Shown here: piece after piece, positions 1-8,260 of the stretch
Numbering within the stretch: position 1 is the stretch's first letter
How the letters are laid out: each line of letters starts with the position of its first letter
Made by a program: the position numbers and the translations under genes
Source: Cellvibrionaceae bacterium
GTDB lineage: Bacteria > Pseudomonadota > Gammaproteobacteria > Pseudomonadales > Cellvibrionaceae
Assembly (NCBI GenBank): GCA_027012915.1
Contig: JALUYN010000179.1
Span: 1-16,806 of the forward strand
Direction: 5' to 3'
DNA length: 16,806 nt
Notes under the pieces: model-generated
Databases searched by the model: none
What the model was told of the DNA's origin: nothing
The model's input: only the letters and a program-made list of their open reading frames with translations

Positions 1-1494
1 ATCGTAATTAAAGGGCCGCAATATCAGCGAGGCAGGCAGCTCTTTCATGCACTCGATCAGCACCAGCAACACGGCGGTTAACATAGGGCCGCGCAACAGC
101 GGCAAGTGCACTCGCCAAAAGGTTTGAACACTGTTCAGGCCCAACAGCCGGCTGGACATATCCATGGATTCAGACAACCGTGAGAAGCCCGCCTCCATAC
201 TGCCGTTGGCGATGGCCATAAAGCGAATCACCAGGGCAAAGCCAATGGCCAAAAGTGAACCACTGAATATCAAACCGGGTCGCGTCCACTCCATGGCGCG
301 GGCCATATCGTTAATGGTGTGATCGAGACCGGTGAGACCGATCAACACACCAATGGCCAACACCGTGCCGGGAATGGCGTAGCCGGTGGAGGCCAATCGC
401 ACCGGAGCAATCTGCCAGGCCTTGTGATGCAGACGCTGATTGTAGGTAAACACCATAGCCAGTAGCAGACACACCAGCGCCACCGAGAAGGAAAGGCTGA
501 CACTGTTCCAGGCGAACTGAACCAGCTCGGCGCTCCATGCTTCATCGAAGTAGTCCACGGCGTAGTCAAGCAAGATCACAATGGGCAACACAAACCCCGC
601 CAACAGCACCAGCGCACAATAGCACCAGGCCACACACCGCATCGCAGGCCCCATAGCCATGGTAGCCGAGGCGCCCGAGTGTTTACCCGCCATTTGCACT
701 CGACCACGGCGACTGAAACGCTCCAGCGCGACCAGTGCCAACACCCCCACCAGCATTAATACCGACAAGCGCGCGGAGGCCTCAAGACTGCCAAGTCCCA
801 GCCAAGTGTCGTAGACCGCGGTAGTCATGGTACTGACGGCAAAGTAGTGGGCCACAGCAAAATCCGCCAGGGTTTCCATGGCGACTAAAGATGCGCCGAT
901 GACAATGGCCGGACGCGCCAGCGGCAGGGCCACGCGCCAGAAACTCTGCCATGGTGAGGCCCCCAGCAAGCGGGCCGCGCTGATCAGTTGCGATTCCTGC
1001 TGCGCAAAGGTGTTGCGCACGATCAGGTAAATGTAGGGAAATAACCCCAGCGCCAGCACCAGAGCCGCACCGGAAATCGAGCGCACCTCCCAAAAGCTGT
1101 AGTCCGTCGGCGACTGCCAGCCAAACCACTGGCGCAGTGTGCGCTGCACCGGACCGGCGTAGTCGAATAAATCGGTGTAGATATAAGCCACCACATAACC
1201 GGGCATCGCCAGAGGCAGCAACAGCGCCCAGGAAAAGAACCGGCGCATGGGAAAGTCACTGACGGCGATCCACCACGCGGGTGGCAGGGCAAACAACAGC
1301 GCGAATGCCATGGTAAGAAACACCAGTTTGAGGGAGTTGCCCACGTAGTCCCACAACACGGTATCCAGCAAGTGCTGAAAGGTGTCGTCAGCCGGGCCAA
1401 GACTGCTCACTACCAGGGCCAACAGAGGAACCACCAACACAGAGGCCAATAGCCAACTGGGAACTAACCAGGATGTGGTGGGCTTTGCGAACAT
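1..1494 (-). CDS. fbpB: Iron(III) ABC transporter permease, FbpB/SfuB type (3'-partial)
   Basis: Inner-membrane permease that would pass Fe(III) from a periplasmic binding protein into the cytoplasm, powered by an ATPase not present here. Reading the minus strand from the ATG at 1494 gives 498 codons open to the window edge, so the C-terminus is missing; family members run to roughly 520-550 residues. The protein is highly hydrophobic and has the duplicated six-helix layout of fused FbpB permeases. Two EAA-type loops that dock on the ATPase are visible: residues 172-195 (AARLLGASPWQSFWRVALPL) and about 443-467 (MDMSSRLLGLNSVQTFWRVH), followed by MKELPASLILRPFN near residue 483, a stretch typical of Fe(III) permeases. 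An in-frame stop lies about 40 bases upstream of the ATG, and no clear Shine-Dalgarno sequence precedes it. The likely binding-protein partner (FbpA type, 12809-13810) is about 11 kb away rather than adjacent. The permease family call is firm; iron specificity is by resemblance. Confidence 0.9.
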   Translation of the reverse strand, partial: MFAKPTTSWLVPSWLLASVLVVPLLALVVSSLGPADDTFQHLLDTVLWDYVGNSLKLVFLTMAFALLFALPPAWWIAVSDFPMRRFFSWALLLPLAMPGYVVAYIYTDLFDYAGPVQRTLRQWFGWQSPTDYSFWEVRSISGAALVLALGLFPYIYLIVRNTFAQQESQLISAARLLGASPWQSFWRVALPLARPAIVIGASLVAMETLADFAVAHYFAVSTMTTAVYDTWLGLGSLEASARLSVLMLVGVLALVALERFSRRGRVQMAGKHSGASATMAMGPAMRCVAWCYCALVLLAGFVLPIVILLDYAVDYFDEAWSAELVQFAWNSVSLSFSVALVCLLLAMVFTYNQRLHHKAWQIAPVRLASTGYAIPGTVLAIGVLIGLTGLDHTINDMARAMEWTRPGLIFSGSLLAIGFALVIRFMAIANGSMEAGFSRLSESMDMSSRLLGLNSVQTFWRVHLPLLRGPMLTAVLLVLIECMKELPASLILRPFNYD

Positions 1495-1615
1495 GAAATG
1501 GGGCCTGGGGCAATCAAACAACAAGCCCGCATTCTATCCTACTGGCCCCAAAAGACGAATGGGAACAATTATTAATTGGTGCTTATTTAGCCCAGCTAGC
1601 TCTAGCCTGTTAGTT
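1495..1615. other. Short intergenic region upstream of the permease gene
   Basis: About 120 bases between the deacetylase stop and the permease start. On the minus strand a TAGAAT hexamer (1530-1535) could act as a -10 box, but no convincing -35 box is paired with it. TGGGGCC (1499-1505) and GGCCCCA (1544-1550) form a 7-base inverted repeat just upstream of the permease ATG. I see no rho-independent terminator after the deacetylase gene, so read-through into the permease gene is possible. No convincing Fur box was found. Confidence 0.35.
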
Positions 1616-2533
1616 CTAGCCTATCAGCGCCTTGAGGTGACTCACCACGCTGCGACCGAGAGCACTGAGAGCGTAGCCGCCCTCTAGTGCAGAAACGACT
1701 CGACCGTGACAATGGTGGTCGGCCAGTTGTTTAAGCTCGCTACTGATCCAGGCGTAGTCCGCCTCCTGCAAGCGCAACTGCCCCATCTCGTCTTCCGAAT
1801 GGGAATCAAACCCGGCGGAGATCAGGATCAACTGCGGTGCAAACCGATCAATATCCTCAAGCCAGGGGGTGATCGACTCGCGAAACACCTGACCACTGCA
1901 ACCGGCCTCTAGAGGCACATTGTGAATATTACTCGCGGTATCGCCATCGCCGCTGTGCGGGTAGAACGGATGCTGAAACGATGAATAGAACTGAATGCGT
2001 TCATCACCGGCGCAGATATGTTCGGTGCCATTGCCGTGGTGCACATCGAAATCCACAATGGCAATGCGTTGGAGCCCGTAATGCTGGATAGCATAGTAGG
2101 CAGCAATGGCAATATTGTTAAAGATGCAGAAGCCCATGGCCTTGTCGCGCTCAGCGTGGTGGCCGGGTGGGCGCACAGCACAAAACACCTGCTGGTTGTC
2201 ATCAGCCATAACGATATCCACCGCATCGCGCGCGGAGCCTGCGGAATAGAGCGCGGCCTCCAGGGTACCGGGCGCCAGTCGGGTATCGCCGTCCAGCCAT
2301 TGGGGTTCATCCGACTCTGCCTTCTTATATATGGCATCCACATAGTGACGATCATGGGCCAGGTATAGCTCATCGCGACTGGCAGGCGTGGCGTCCTTTT
2401 GGCGCACTACCATGTCCAGACCCGAGGCAATCAACTGATCATTAATGGCACCCAGGCGTGACGGCCGCTCCGGGTGGCCATCGCCCATATCGTGCAACAG
2501 GCACTTGTGGCTGCCGATCACGGTGAGGCTCAT
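1616..2533 (-). CDS. Histone deacetylase family protein (zinc-dependent deacetylase)
   Basis: A 305-residue arginase-fold amidohydrolase of the bacterial HDAC/AcuC/acetylpolyamine amidohydrolase superfamily, expected to remove acetyl groups from lysine side chains or small amines in the cytoplasm. The catalytic set is complete: HPERPSRL at 20-27, RPPGHHA at 121-127 (paired catalytic histidines H125/H126), GFCIFNN at 134-140, DFDVHHGNGT at 161-170 (zinc ligands D163 and H165), GFDSH at 241-245 (third zinc ligand D243), and EGGY at 284-287 with the catalytic Tyr287. There is no signal peptide and the length is normal for single-domain members. The ATG overlaps the TGA of the upstream CoA-transferase/GNAT gene (bases 2530-2533), and GGGA sits about 8 bases before it, so the two genes are very likely translationally coupled. 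Family assignment is near certain; the substrate is unknown. The pairing with an acetyltransferase domain suggests reversible acetylation, which is inference. Confidence 0.93.
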   Translation of the reverse strand: MSLTVIGSHKCLLHDMGDGHPERPSRLGAINDQLIASGLDMVVRQKDATPASRDELYLAHDRHYVDAIYKKAESDEPQWLDGDTRLAPGTLEAALYSAGSARDAVDIVMADDNQQVFCAVRPPGHHAERDKAMGFCIFNNIAIAAYYAIQHYGLQRIAIVDFDVHHGNGTEHICAGDERIQFYSSFQHPFYPHSGDGDTASNIHNVPLEAGCSGQVFRESITPWLEDIDRFAPQLILISAGFDSHSEDEMGQLRLQEADYAWISSELKQLADHHCHGRVVSALEGGYALSALGRSVVSHLKALIG

Positions 2534-4365
2534 TGTTCAATTCCCAAAGCTAACTCCAACAGGACTTCATGTGTATCGTCAGAGGGCAAGCGTTTGAAAC
2601 CGTGACTTTCGAACACGCGCAACATGGGTTTGTTTTCTGTGAGTACGTAAGCTTTCATTTTGCTCAGGCCACGATCCGTGGCGACCTTTATCATTTCTTT
2701 TAGCAGCGCCTTGGCCATGCCCTTGCCCTGATAATCTTCGCGAGTAACAAACGCCGCTTCGCAGCTGTTATCACTTTCAATGCGGTAAAAACGACCGACC
2801 GCTTCAATGTGCATTTCCGGCTCTCGCTCGCGCACGATGCACAGAGCCAGATCATTGGCCTGATCCACACTCACCAGAGTACAGGATTTTTCCCGAGTCA
2901 TATTTGCTGGAATCTGAGAGTAGCGCAGCCGCAGGGTTTCCTTGGTCAGGGAGTAAAAAAACGCCTGCAAATAGCGCTCATCTGCGGGATTGAGCGGCCG
3001 CAGTTTAAAGCGGGTATTGCCCAGTGTCACGGTTTTGACCTGCTGGCGGCCAAACTCGGGAATCTCCATGGGTACGGATTTCTGGTAGTCGGGAACCCAG
3101 TAGTTCTTGCGCACTTCGTGCAACAGCTCTTCACGGAATGCCGGGTGGGCAATGCGGATTAACTCCAACGCCCGCTCGCGAATGCTCTTGCCCTTCAACG
3201 AGGCGATGCCATATTCGGTCACCACGTAATGCACGTTACTGCGAATATTGACGATGCCCGCCCCCTCGCTGATGTGCGGCACAATGCGCGACACAGTGCC
3301 TTCGTTGGCAGTGGATTTCAGGGCAACAATCGGCTTGCCACCCTTGCTGTTGGCTGCGCCATTAATAAAGTCCACCTGACCGCCGATGCCGCTGAAAAAG
3401 TGGTAGCCCACTGAGTCGGACACCACTTGTCCGGCCAGATCCACCTGCAGTGCATTGTTGATAGAGACCATATTGTCGTTACGGGAAATATTGGCCTGTG
3501 ACTCAATATACCCCGCTGGATAAAACTCCACGTGCGGATTGTTGTCGACAAAATCGTACAACTCCTGACTACCGTAGCAGGCACTGGTGAGAATTTTTCC
3601 CGGGTGAAAGCTCTTGCGGCGGTTATTGATCACGCCACTTTTGAACAGCTCGACAAAACCATCAAAGATCATGCCGCTGTGCACGCCCAGATCCTTATGA
3701 TTGTGCAGGTAATCCAGCACGGACCGCGGCGCGGCGCCGAAGCCCACCTGCAAGGTGGCACCATCATCGATGAGGGTCGCCAGATACTGGCCTATACGCC
3801 CCGCCTCTGTGCCCACCACTTTGGGTGTAAACACCGGTAGCTTTTGCTCCATTTCTATACAGGCGGAAAACTCGCTGATGTGCAAATGCGTGTAGCCGTT
3901 GGTGCGTGGCAACGCCGGATTGATTTGCGCAATCACATGCCGCGCCTGCTTGGCAGCCGCCATGCTTACCGCCAAAGATGTCCCCAGTGAACAGTAGCCG
4001 TATTCATCCGGCGGCGTCACCATCACCAGCGCCGCGTCCAGCGGCAGAGAATCGGAGGCAAACAGCGAGGAAATTTCGGTGTGCTTGATGGGGGTATAAT
4101 CGACGCGGCCTTCAGCCACCGCTTGGCGTACTTTTTCATCGCCAATAAAAAACGTGTTGACGGAAAACAACTGGCCGTACTGCCGCTCCACCCAGCGATG
4201 GGGCGAGAGGGTGTGACCGTGGATCAGCTGCAGATCGTTAAAACCGGAGCGGTGTTCAATCAGGTCGTCGATCAGGGCATTAGGAACACTAACACCGGAA
4301 CCGATGTAGATGCGATTGCCGGAGCGAATCAGGCGGTGCCAATCGGGCTTGGGAGGCATATCCAT
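2530..4365 (-). CDS. Acetyl-CoA hydrolase/transferase fused to a GNAT acetyltransferase
   Basis: A 611-residue two-domain protein. Residues about 10-440 match the acetyl-CoA hydrolase/4-hydroxybutyrate CoA-transferase family: SGVSVPNALI near 23, VTPPDEYGYCSLG near 116, GFGAAPRSVLDYL at 208-220, SGIGGQVDF at 325-333, and VVTEYGIASLKGKS at 381-394. Residues about 450-605 form a GNAT domain with the acetyl-CoA-binding Q-x-x-G-x-A signature at 546-551 (QGKGMA), plus NKPMLRVFESHGF near 578. The family's catalytic Glu lies in a Y/H-S/T-E-V/M motif before a D-G; here the aligned stretch is GVHSGMIFDG (227-236), with Gly231 at that position, so CoA-transferase chemistry may be lost or altered. The architecture is known from genome annotation but poorly characterised. 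It is the first gene of a two-gene unit with the deacetylase, overlapping by ATGA. The start used is the ATG at 4365; the Met two codons later is a possible alternative, and the ribosome-binding site is weak. Confidence 0.92.
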   Translation of the reverse strand: MDMPPKPDWHRLIRSGNRIYIGSGVSVPNALIDDLIEHRSGFNDLQLIHGHTLSPHRWVERQYGQLFSVNTFFIGDEKVRQAVAEGRVDYTPIKHTEISSLFASDSLPLDAALVMVTPPDEYGYCSLGTSLAVSMAAAKQARHVIAQINPALPRTNGYTHLHISEFSACIEMEQKLPVFTPKVVGTEAGRIGQYLATLIDDGATLQVGFGAAPRSVLDYLHNHKDLGVHSGMIFDGFVELFKSGVINNRRKSFHPGKILTSACYGSQELYDFVDNNPHVEFYPAGYIESQANISRNDNMVSINNALQVDLAGQVVSDSVGYHFFSGIGGQVDFINGAANSKGGKPIVALKSTANEGTVSRIVPHISEGAGIVNIRSNVHYVVTEYGIASLKGKSIRERALELIRIAHPAFREELLHEVRKNYWVPDYQKSVPMEIPEFGRQQVKTVTLGNTRFKLRPLNPADERYLQAFFYSLTKETLRLRYSQIPANMTREKSCTLVSVDQANDLALCIVREREPEMHIEAVGRFYRIESDNSCEAAFVTREDYQGKGMAKALLKEMIKVATDRGLSKMKAYVLTENKPMLRVFESHGFKRLPSDDTHEVLLELALGIEQ

Positions 4366-4556
4366 GAACAGTTACCCGCACATTATTCCGACCCTGTGTT
4401 GTACCAAAGCCACACCGACTACCACAATTCGACCTTCGTAGGCCGGGGTAAGATTTTCCTCAAGGCTGTTACAAAAGACAGGCCACTGCGTGAAAGACAC
4501 AAAAGGCTCATTTCCACTCGTCAGATCAACACATTGGGTGCGGCGCTGAGCTAGAC

Positions 4557-4584
4557 TTGCATATTTATCGGTGCTTTTTATACA
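4557..4584 (+). promoter_or_regulatory. Candidate sigma70 promoter for the WS/DGAT gene
   Basis: TTGCAT (4557-4562) and TATACA (4579-4584) are separated by 16 bases and lie about 50 bases before the preferred start codon at 4631. Transcription would begin near 4591, leaving a leader of roughly 40 bases. The upstream GTG at 4571 falls between the two boxes, which argues against it as the translation start. This is matching by eye only. Confidence 0.4.
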
Positions 4585-4618
4585 GCAGCACCAAAGAACA
4601 GATGTGTATTTGTCCAGT

Positions 4619-4626
4619 CAAGGAAA
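4619..4626 (+). promoter_or_regulatory. Ribosome binding site that decides the WS/DGAT start
   Basis: The purine run AAGGAAA sits 4-5 bases before the ATG at 4631. No comparable site precedes the longer in-frame GTG start at 4571, so the shorter 486-residue product is preferred. It also begins with the usual family N-terminus (xxLSGLDAAFL). Confidence 0.6.
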
Positions 4627-4630
4627 CAAC

Positions 4631-6091
4631 ATGAATCATCTCAGCGGTTTGGATGCAGCCTTTTTACATATGGAGTCACCAGAGACCCCCATGCATGTGG
4701 GTGGTCTCAGTATTCTGGAACTGCCGCCGGAATACACCGGCAGCTTTATGGACGATGTGCGAACCCATATTCAAAATCGCATGCACCTGGCTCCCATTTT
4801 TCAGCGCAAACTGGTAAACATGCCATTTGATATCGCCAACCCCATTTGGGTGATGGACGAAGATATCGATATCGACTATCACATTCGCCATGTGATAGTG
4901 CCGCCACCTGCGACGCGAAGCACCGTGGACAGGCTTGTGGCACGACTCCATTCCAGCCTGCTGGATCGCAGCCGCCCGCTGTGGGAAATCTATGTGCTCG
5001 ACGGCCTGCCAGTGCCCAAGGACCTGCCCGAGGGCACGCGCTATGTGGGCCTGTATTCTAAGATGCACCACGCCGCGCTGGACGGTATGGGAGGGCAGGT
5101 TTTGATGGAGGCCATCATGGATGTCTCTGCCAAACCCCGCAAAGTGAAAAAACCCCTGCGTCGCCGCGCAGTGGACAATGGCGATCACTATGGCATTGCC
5201 GAACTCACCACTTCCGGCGTGATACACAATATCGGGCAGTCGGTAAAACTCGCGAAGAACCTGCCGGTACTGACCCGCAAAGCCCTGGAAATTATCAGGC
5301 CCACCAAAGCCGCCAGAGAATCGGGCCAAGAGCGCATGCACTGGTTCGCCCCGAAAACTCCGCTGAATGTCACCATCACCAATCAACGCAGCTTTGCGCG
5401 TTTTTCCATTCGCCTGGAAGAAACCAAGGAAATTGCCAACATTAATAGCGTCAGCCTCAACGATGTGGCCATGGCCATTTCCGCCGAGGGCATAAACCGC
5501 TATCTGGACGACGAAGGCTTTCGCGCAGACGACCCGCTACTGGCGGCCATTCCGGTCAGCGTTCGCCCGGAGGGCAATACGGAGTTGACCAATCAGGTGT
5601 CTATGGCGCGCATGAATCTGGCCACCAACATCAAAGACCCGCTGGAGCGACTACAGGCCATCAATGCCTCGGCAAAGAACGTTAAGAATTTGATATCGGA
5701 TGTGAAGACGGCGCTGCCCACCGACTTCCCGTCGCTGGGAGCGCCCTGGCTACTGAGTAGCGTGGCGTCGGTAATGACCCGCGCCAGAATTTACAATTCC
5801 ATGCCGCCGTTCGCCAACGTGCTGATCTCCAATGTGCCGGGACCAAACATCACTTTGTATTTTGCCGGGGCCAAACAGGTCAGCACCTACCCAGTGTCGA
5901 TTCCCTACCACGGCATGGGTTTGAACATTACGCTGCAAAGCTACGACGGCTGGTTGGATTTCGGTTTGATTGCCTGCCAAAAACTCATGCCGGATATCAA
6001 CGAGTTGGCGCGGCATATGGAAGAGGCCCATGAAGATTTGTTGAAACTGAGCCGGGAACAGCGTGGATCACTCAAGAGTGTTGCCACCTAA
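4631..6091 (+). CDS. WS/DGAT bifunctional wax ester synthase / diacylglycerol acyltransferase
   Basis: A 486-residue acyltransferase of the bacterial WS/DGAT (AtfA) family, which esterifies fatty alcohols or diacylglycerol with acyl-CoA to make storage wax esters or triacylglycerol at the inner face of the membrane. Diagnostic stretches are the N-terminal LSGLDAAFLHMESPETPMHVGG, PLWEIYVLDGL at about 116-126, the active-site HHAALDG at 146-152 with catalytic His147, SLNDVAMA in the middle, and ISNVPGPNITLYFAGA towards the C-terminus. Length matches the family. A longer reading frame opens at a GTG at 4571, but the ribosome-binding site and family alignment favour 4631. The gene stands alone on the plus strand, divergent from the CoA-transferase/GNAT gene and convergent with the TonB receptor gene, with a bidirectional terminator after it. 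Presence of this enzyme suggests neutral-lipid storage; the preferred acceptor cannot be told from sequence. Confidence 0.94.
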   Translation: MNHLSGLDAAFLHMESPETPMHVGGLSILELPPEYTGSFMDDVRTHIQNRMHLAPIFQRKLVNMPFDIANPIWVMDEDIDIDYHIRHVIVPPPATRSTVDRLVARLHSSLLDRSRPLWEIYVLDGLPVPKDLPEGTRYVGLYSKMHHAALDGMGGQVLMEAIMDVSAKPRKVKKPLRRRAVDNGDHYGIAELTTSGVIHNIGQSVKLAKNLPVLTRKALEIIRPTKAARESGQERMHWFAPKTPLNVTITNQRSFARFSIRLEETKEIANINSVSLNDVAMAISAEGINRYLDDEGFRADDPLLAAIPVSVRPEGNTELTNQVSMARMNLATNIKDPLERLQAINASAKNVKNLISDVKTALPTDFPSLGAPWLLSSVASVMTRARIYNSMPPFANVLISNVPGPNITLYFAGAKQVSTYPVSIPYHGMGLNITLQSYDGWLDFGLIACQKLMPDINELARHMEEAHEDLLKLSREQRGSLKSVAT

Positions 6092-6111
6092 GCAACACCC
6101 TCACACAGCAC

Positions 6112-6145
6112 AAAAAAAGGCGCTACCAGTCGGTGCGCCTTTCTT
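6112..6145. terminator. Bidirectional rho-independent terminator
   Basis: AAAGGCGC (6116-6123) pairs perfectly with GCGCCTTT (6135-6142), and the inner ACC/GGT extends the stem past one bulged T. The run of seven A at 6112-6118 gives a strong U-tract for minus-strand transcripts of the TonB receptor; TTTCTT (6140-6145) gives a weaker one for the plus-strand WS/DGAT transcript. It sits between the two convergent stops, as expected for a shared terminator. Confidence 0.85.
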
Positions 6146-6168
6146 ATTAACTGATAATACAGTCTTGG

Positions 6169-8214
6169 TTAGAAGTCGTACGTTACGGACAGACGTACGT
6201 CACGACCAGGCTCTTTGTAGCCACTGACAGTTGGGAAGATATGTGTGTAATCACCAACTGATGAGTGATCACGGTAATCACGATCAAAGGCATTGATCAC
6301 GGCCAAATTGAGTTTAAGATTATTCACTGGTGACCACTCGGCAAACAAGTCGTGAGTGGTGTAAGCCGGCTTATCAATCTCTCCAGTTATTGGAGTCCAA
6401 CCAAGCGCCTGAGCTCGTTGCAGTACTTCGATATTGTTACGGTCTTGTACGTGCGTGATATTCCAACCGAACTTCAGATTCGCCGCTGGAGTATAGTTGA
6501 ATGACAAGTTCCAAGTATCGCCGCGATTATTGCCCAGACCGTTGTACTCGTAGGCCTCCAATTCAATATCACCGTGATCCACCGCGTACAGACCATTCTT
6601 CGGATCCAGAATCGCGTCAATAGAGGAAAAGCCCAGCTTCATTTCCAGCTCTTCAGTCCAACGATAAGCTAACTCAACCTCAAAGCCGTCCGTCTTAATG
6701 GTACCTATATTTTCATAGAATACTGGACCACTGCGCTGATCAAAGATGACATCGTCAATCTCCGAACGGAATACCGCAACCTTGGCATAGAAGTCTCCCG
6801 TGCTGTACTCCATTGCCGCCTCAATGTTCTGAACGGACTCAGGGTCCAGGCTGGGATCAACTGTTGAGGTATCGATAGTAAAACCATCGCCGATTTCCTT
6901 ACCGCGAACCGCCTCGGCATAGCCAATACTGGCTTTGAGCTCGTCGGTAATAGAATATTCTAAACCAGCATTAACACTAACGTCCGAACTATCGGCGCCA
7001 GTAAGAGGCACAGCGCTTCCTTCTGACTTTGTTTTATCAAACTCGTAGTCATCATAACGAGCGCCGTAGCTCAGCAACAAATCATCAGTAACCTGTGAGT
7101 GAGCCTGAACATAGACACCGAATACACGCCCTTCCTCAGAATGCTGCGTAGATGCGTCTTGGCGACCACTGTCCACCTGGTCCTCACGCAGATCCACACC
7201 ATAAGTCAGGCGATGGATACCCAATACACTGGTATTACGCAGATCAAAACCATAGCTGGTAATTTCTGCATTCCAATTCCACAATTCACGCTGAAACATA
7301 GAGGTTGTATGGTAAGCAGCCAGCTCCAAATTAAGAAGATCCCCTCCGCTCAACTGATAGTTAACAGAATAGGTCTCGCGCTCACCTTCCGCTTCAAATA
7401 AAGGTGCGCCCTCCAATGGAGTCCAATCGGGCTGCTTTGGCAGATCAGTTCTCTCATCACGCTTTTCATAGCTCAGCGAGAAATATTGATTGTCGGAAAT
7501 GTCACCGCTTAATTTAACGAAGCCTAACTTCTGATCTGCCTCGGAACCCGGTAGGTCATTACCGTCACCATCTTCTGCAATATTGCGATTGATGTTGTTG
7601 TGGTAAGCCATCAATCCCCAATTGTCACTCAGGCGACCAAACAAGGTGACACTGTGTTGGTCCGCATCATTACTTGAACTACTGACCTTAACCTTACCGC
7701 CAAAAGACTCACCTCGATCAAGCAAATCATTGACATCTTTGGTTTTGAAACGGATAGAGCCGCCAATAGCACCTGCGCCACTGGTCGCCTCACCAGCACC
7801 AGACTGCACTTCCACTTCCTTCAGAAGGTCGGGATCAATAGTGACCCGGCCAATGTGGTGAAACAAGGTAGACGTTTGTGGAGACCCATCAACAGTCACA
7901 TTAATCAACGCATCTTCAAGACCACGAACATATACTTTCTGGGTAATTCCACTGGCACCACCCCCCACGGAAACAGAAGGGGTCAGCTTAAAAATATCTT
8001 CCAGATCGTTAGCCTGATAAGACTCAAGGTCTTCATTGGTTATCAGCGCATTGGTTGCCTCACCAACCACCACCATGGTTTCCAGGAATTCTCCCGAGCC
8101 TTTTTCGGCGTTATCCTGCGCCATGGCTCCACTGGAGAATCCGGTAGTAGCAGAAACAGTAGCTGCAACAATCGCCGCCAGAGTTTTCTTCTTGAAGTTA
8201 GTTTGCATTTTCAT
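6169..8214 (-). CDS. TonB-dependent outer-membrane receptor, probably for a ferric chelate
   Basis: Outer-membrane beta-barrel importer of about 681 residues, energised by TonB-ExbBD. It has an N-terminal signal peptide (KKK at 8-10, a hydrophobic stretch, probable cleavage after AMA at residue 32), a TonB-box-like ETMVVVG at about 45-51, and a plug domain with VYVRGLEDALINVTVDG and LLKEVEVQSGAGEATSGAGAI-type motifs. Then comes GGSIRFKTKDVNDLL, the barrel (DPSLDPESVQNIEAAMEY matches the usual NPxLKPE region), and a terminal phenylalanine (SVTYDF). The frame extends upstream to 8262, but that start would lie before the predicted transcription start (about 8245) and inside the Fur-like site, so 8214 is preferred; 8223 and 8208 are alternatives. 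It is divergent from the DUF3649-PepSY-DUF3325 unit, which points to a siderophore-type cargo. The region around FHHIGRVTIDPDLLKEVEV also recalls haem receptors, so the ligand is undecided. Confidence 0.9.
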   Translation of the reverse strand: MKMQTNFKKKTLAAIVAATVSATTGFSSGAMAQDNAEKGSGEFLETMVVVGEATNALITNEDLESYQANDLEDIFKLTPSVSVGGGASGITQKVYVRGLEDALINVTVDGSPQTSTLFHHIGRVTIDPDLLKEVEVQSGAGEATSGAGAIGGSIRFKTKDVNDLLDRGESFGGKVKVSSSSNDADQHSVTLFGRLSDNWGLMAYHNNINRNIAEDGDGNDLPGSEADQKLGFVKLSGDISDNQYFSLSYEKRDERTDLPKQPDWTPLEGAPLFEAEGERETYSVNYQLSGGDLLNLELAAYHTTSMFQRELWNWNAEITSYGFDLRNTSVLGIHRLTYGVDLREDQVDSGRQDASTQHSEEGRVFGVYVQAHSQVTDDLLLSYGARYDDYEFDKTKSEGSAVPLTGADSSDVSVNAGLEYSITDELKASIGYAEAVRGKEIGDGFTIDTSTVDPSLDPESVQNIEAAMEYSTGDFYAKVAVFRSEIDDVIFDQRSGPVFYENIGTIKTDGFEVELAYRWTEELEMKLGFSSIDAILDPKNGLYAVDHGDIELEAYEYNGLGNNRGDTWNLSFNYTPAANLKFGWNITHVQDRNNIEVLQRAQALGWTPITGEIDKPAYTTHDLFAEWSPVNNLKLNLAVINAFDRDYRDHSSVGDYTHIFPTVSGYKEPGRDVRLSVTYDF

Positions 8215-8241
8215 GGGTCCCATTCTTTTTTGGATATTCTT

Positions 8242-8260
8242 GCAAATGAGAATTATCCTC
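8242..8260 (-). promoter_or_regulatory. Fur-box-like operator
   Basis: The 19 bases GCAAATGAGAATTATCCTC match the classical Fur consensus (GATAATGATAATCATTATC) at 13 of 19 positions. The site overlaps the predicted -10 box and transcription start of the TonB receptor promoter, where Fe-Fur binding would block RNA polymerase. This fits iron-repressed expression of the receptor and possibly of the divergent PepSY unit. Matching was done by eye. Confidence 0.6.

Noticed and set aside
1023..1400. Tryptophan- and cysteine-rich minus-strand frame
   Set aside because: It is an out-of-frame reading of the permease gene; the true frame gives clean membrane helices and EAA motifs over 498 codons.
1560..1585. 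A/T-rich stretch upstream of the permease as a Fur box
   Set aside because: The match to the 19-base consensus is poor on both strands.
4081..4554. A 157-codon plus-strand frame overlapping the CoA-transferase gene start and the intergenic region
   Set aside because: Most of it is antisense to the well-supported N-terminus of the CoA-transferase, and the translation shows no domain or signal.
4676..5386. A 236-codon open frame on the minus strand inside the WS/DGAT gene
   Set aside because: It is antisense to a gene with complete family motifs, its translation matches no recognisable domain, and it has no convincing ribosome-binding site.
6169..8214. Calling the TonB receptor a haem receptor
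   Set aside because: Some plug-region motifs recall haem receptors, but the usual FRAP motif is not present (the aligned stretch is AEAVRGKEIGDGF) and the divergent PepSY cassette points to a siderophore, so the ligand was left open.
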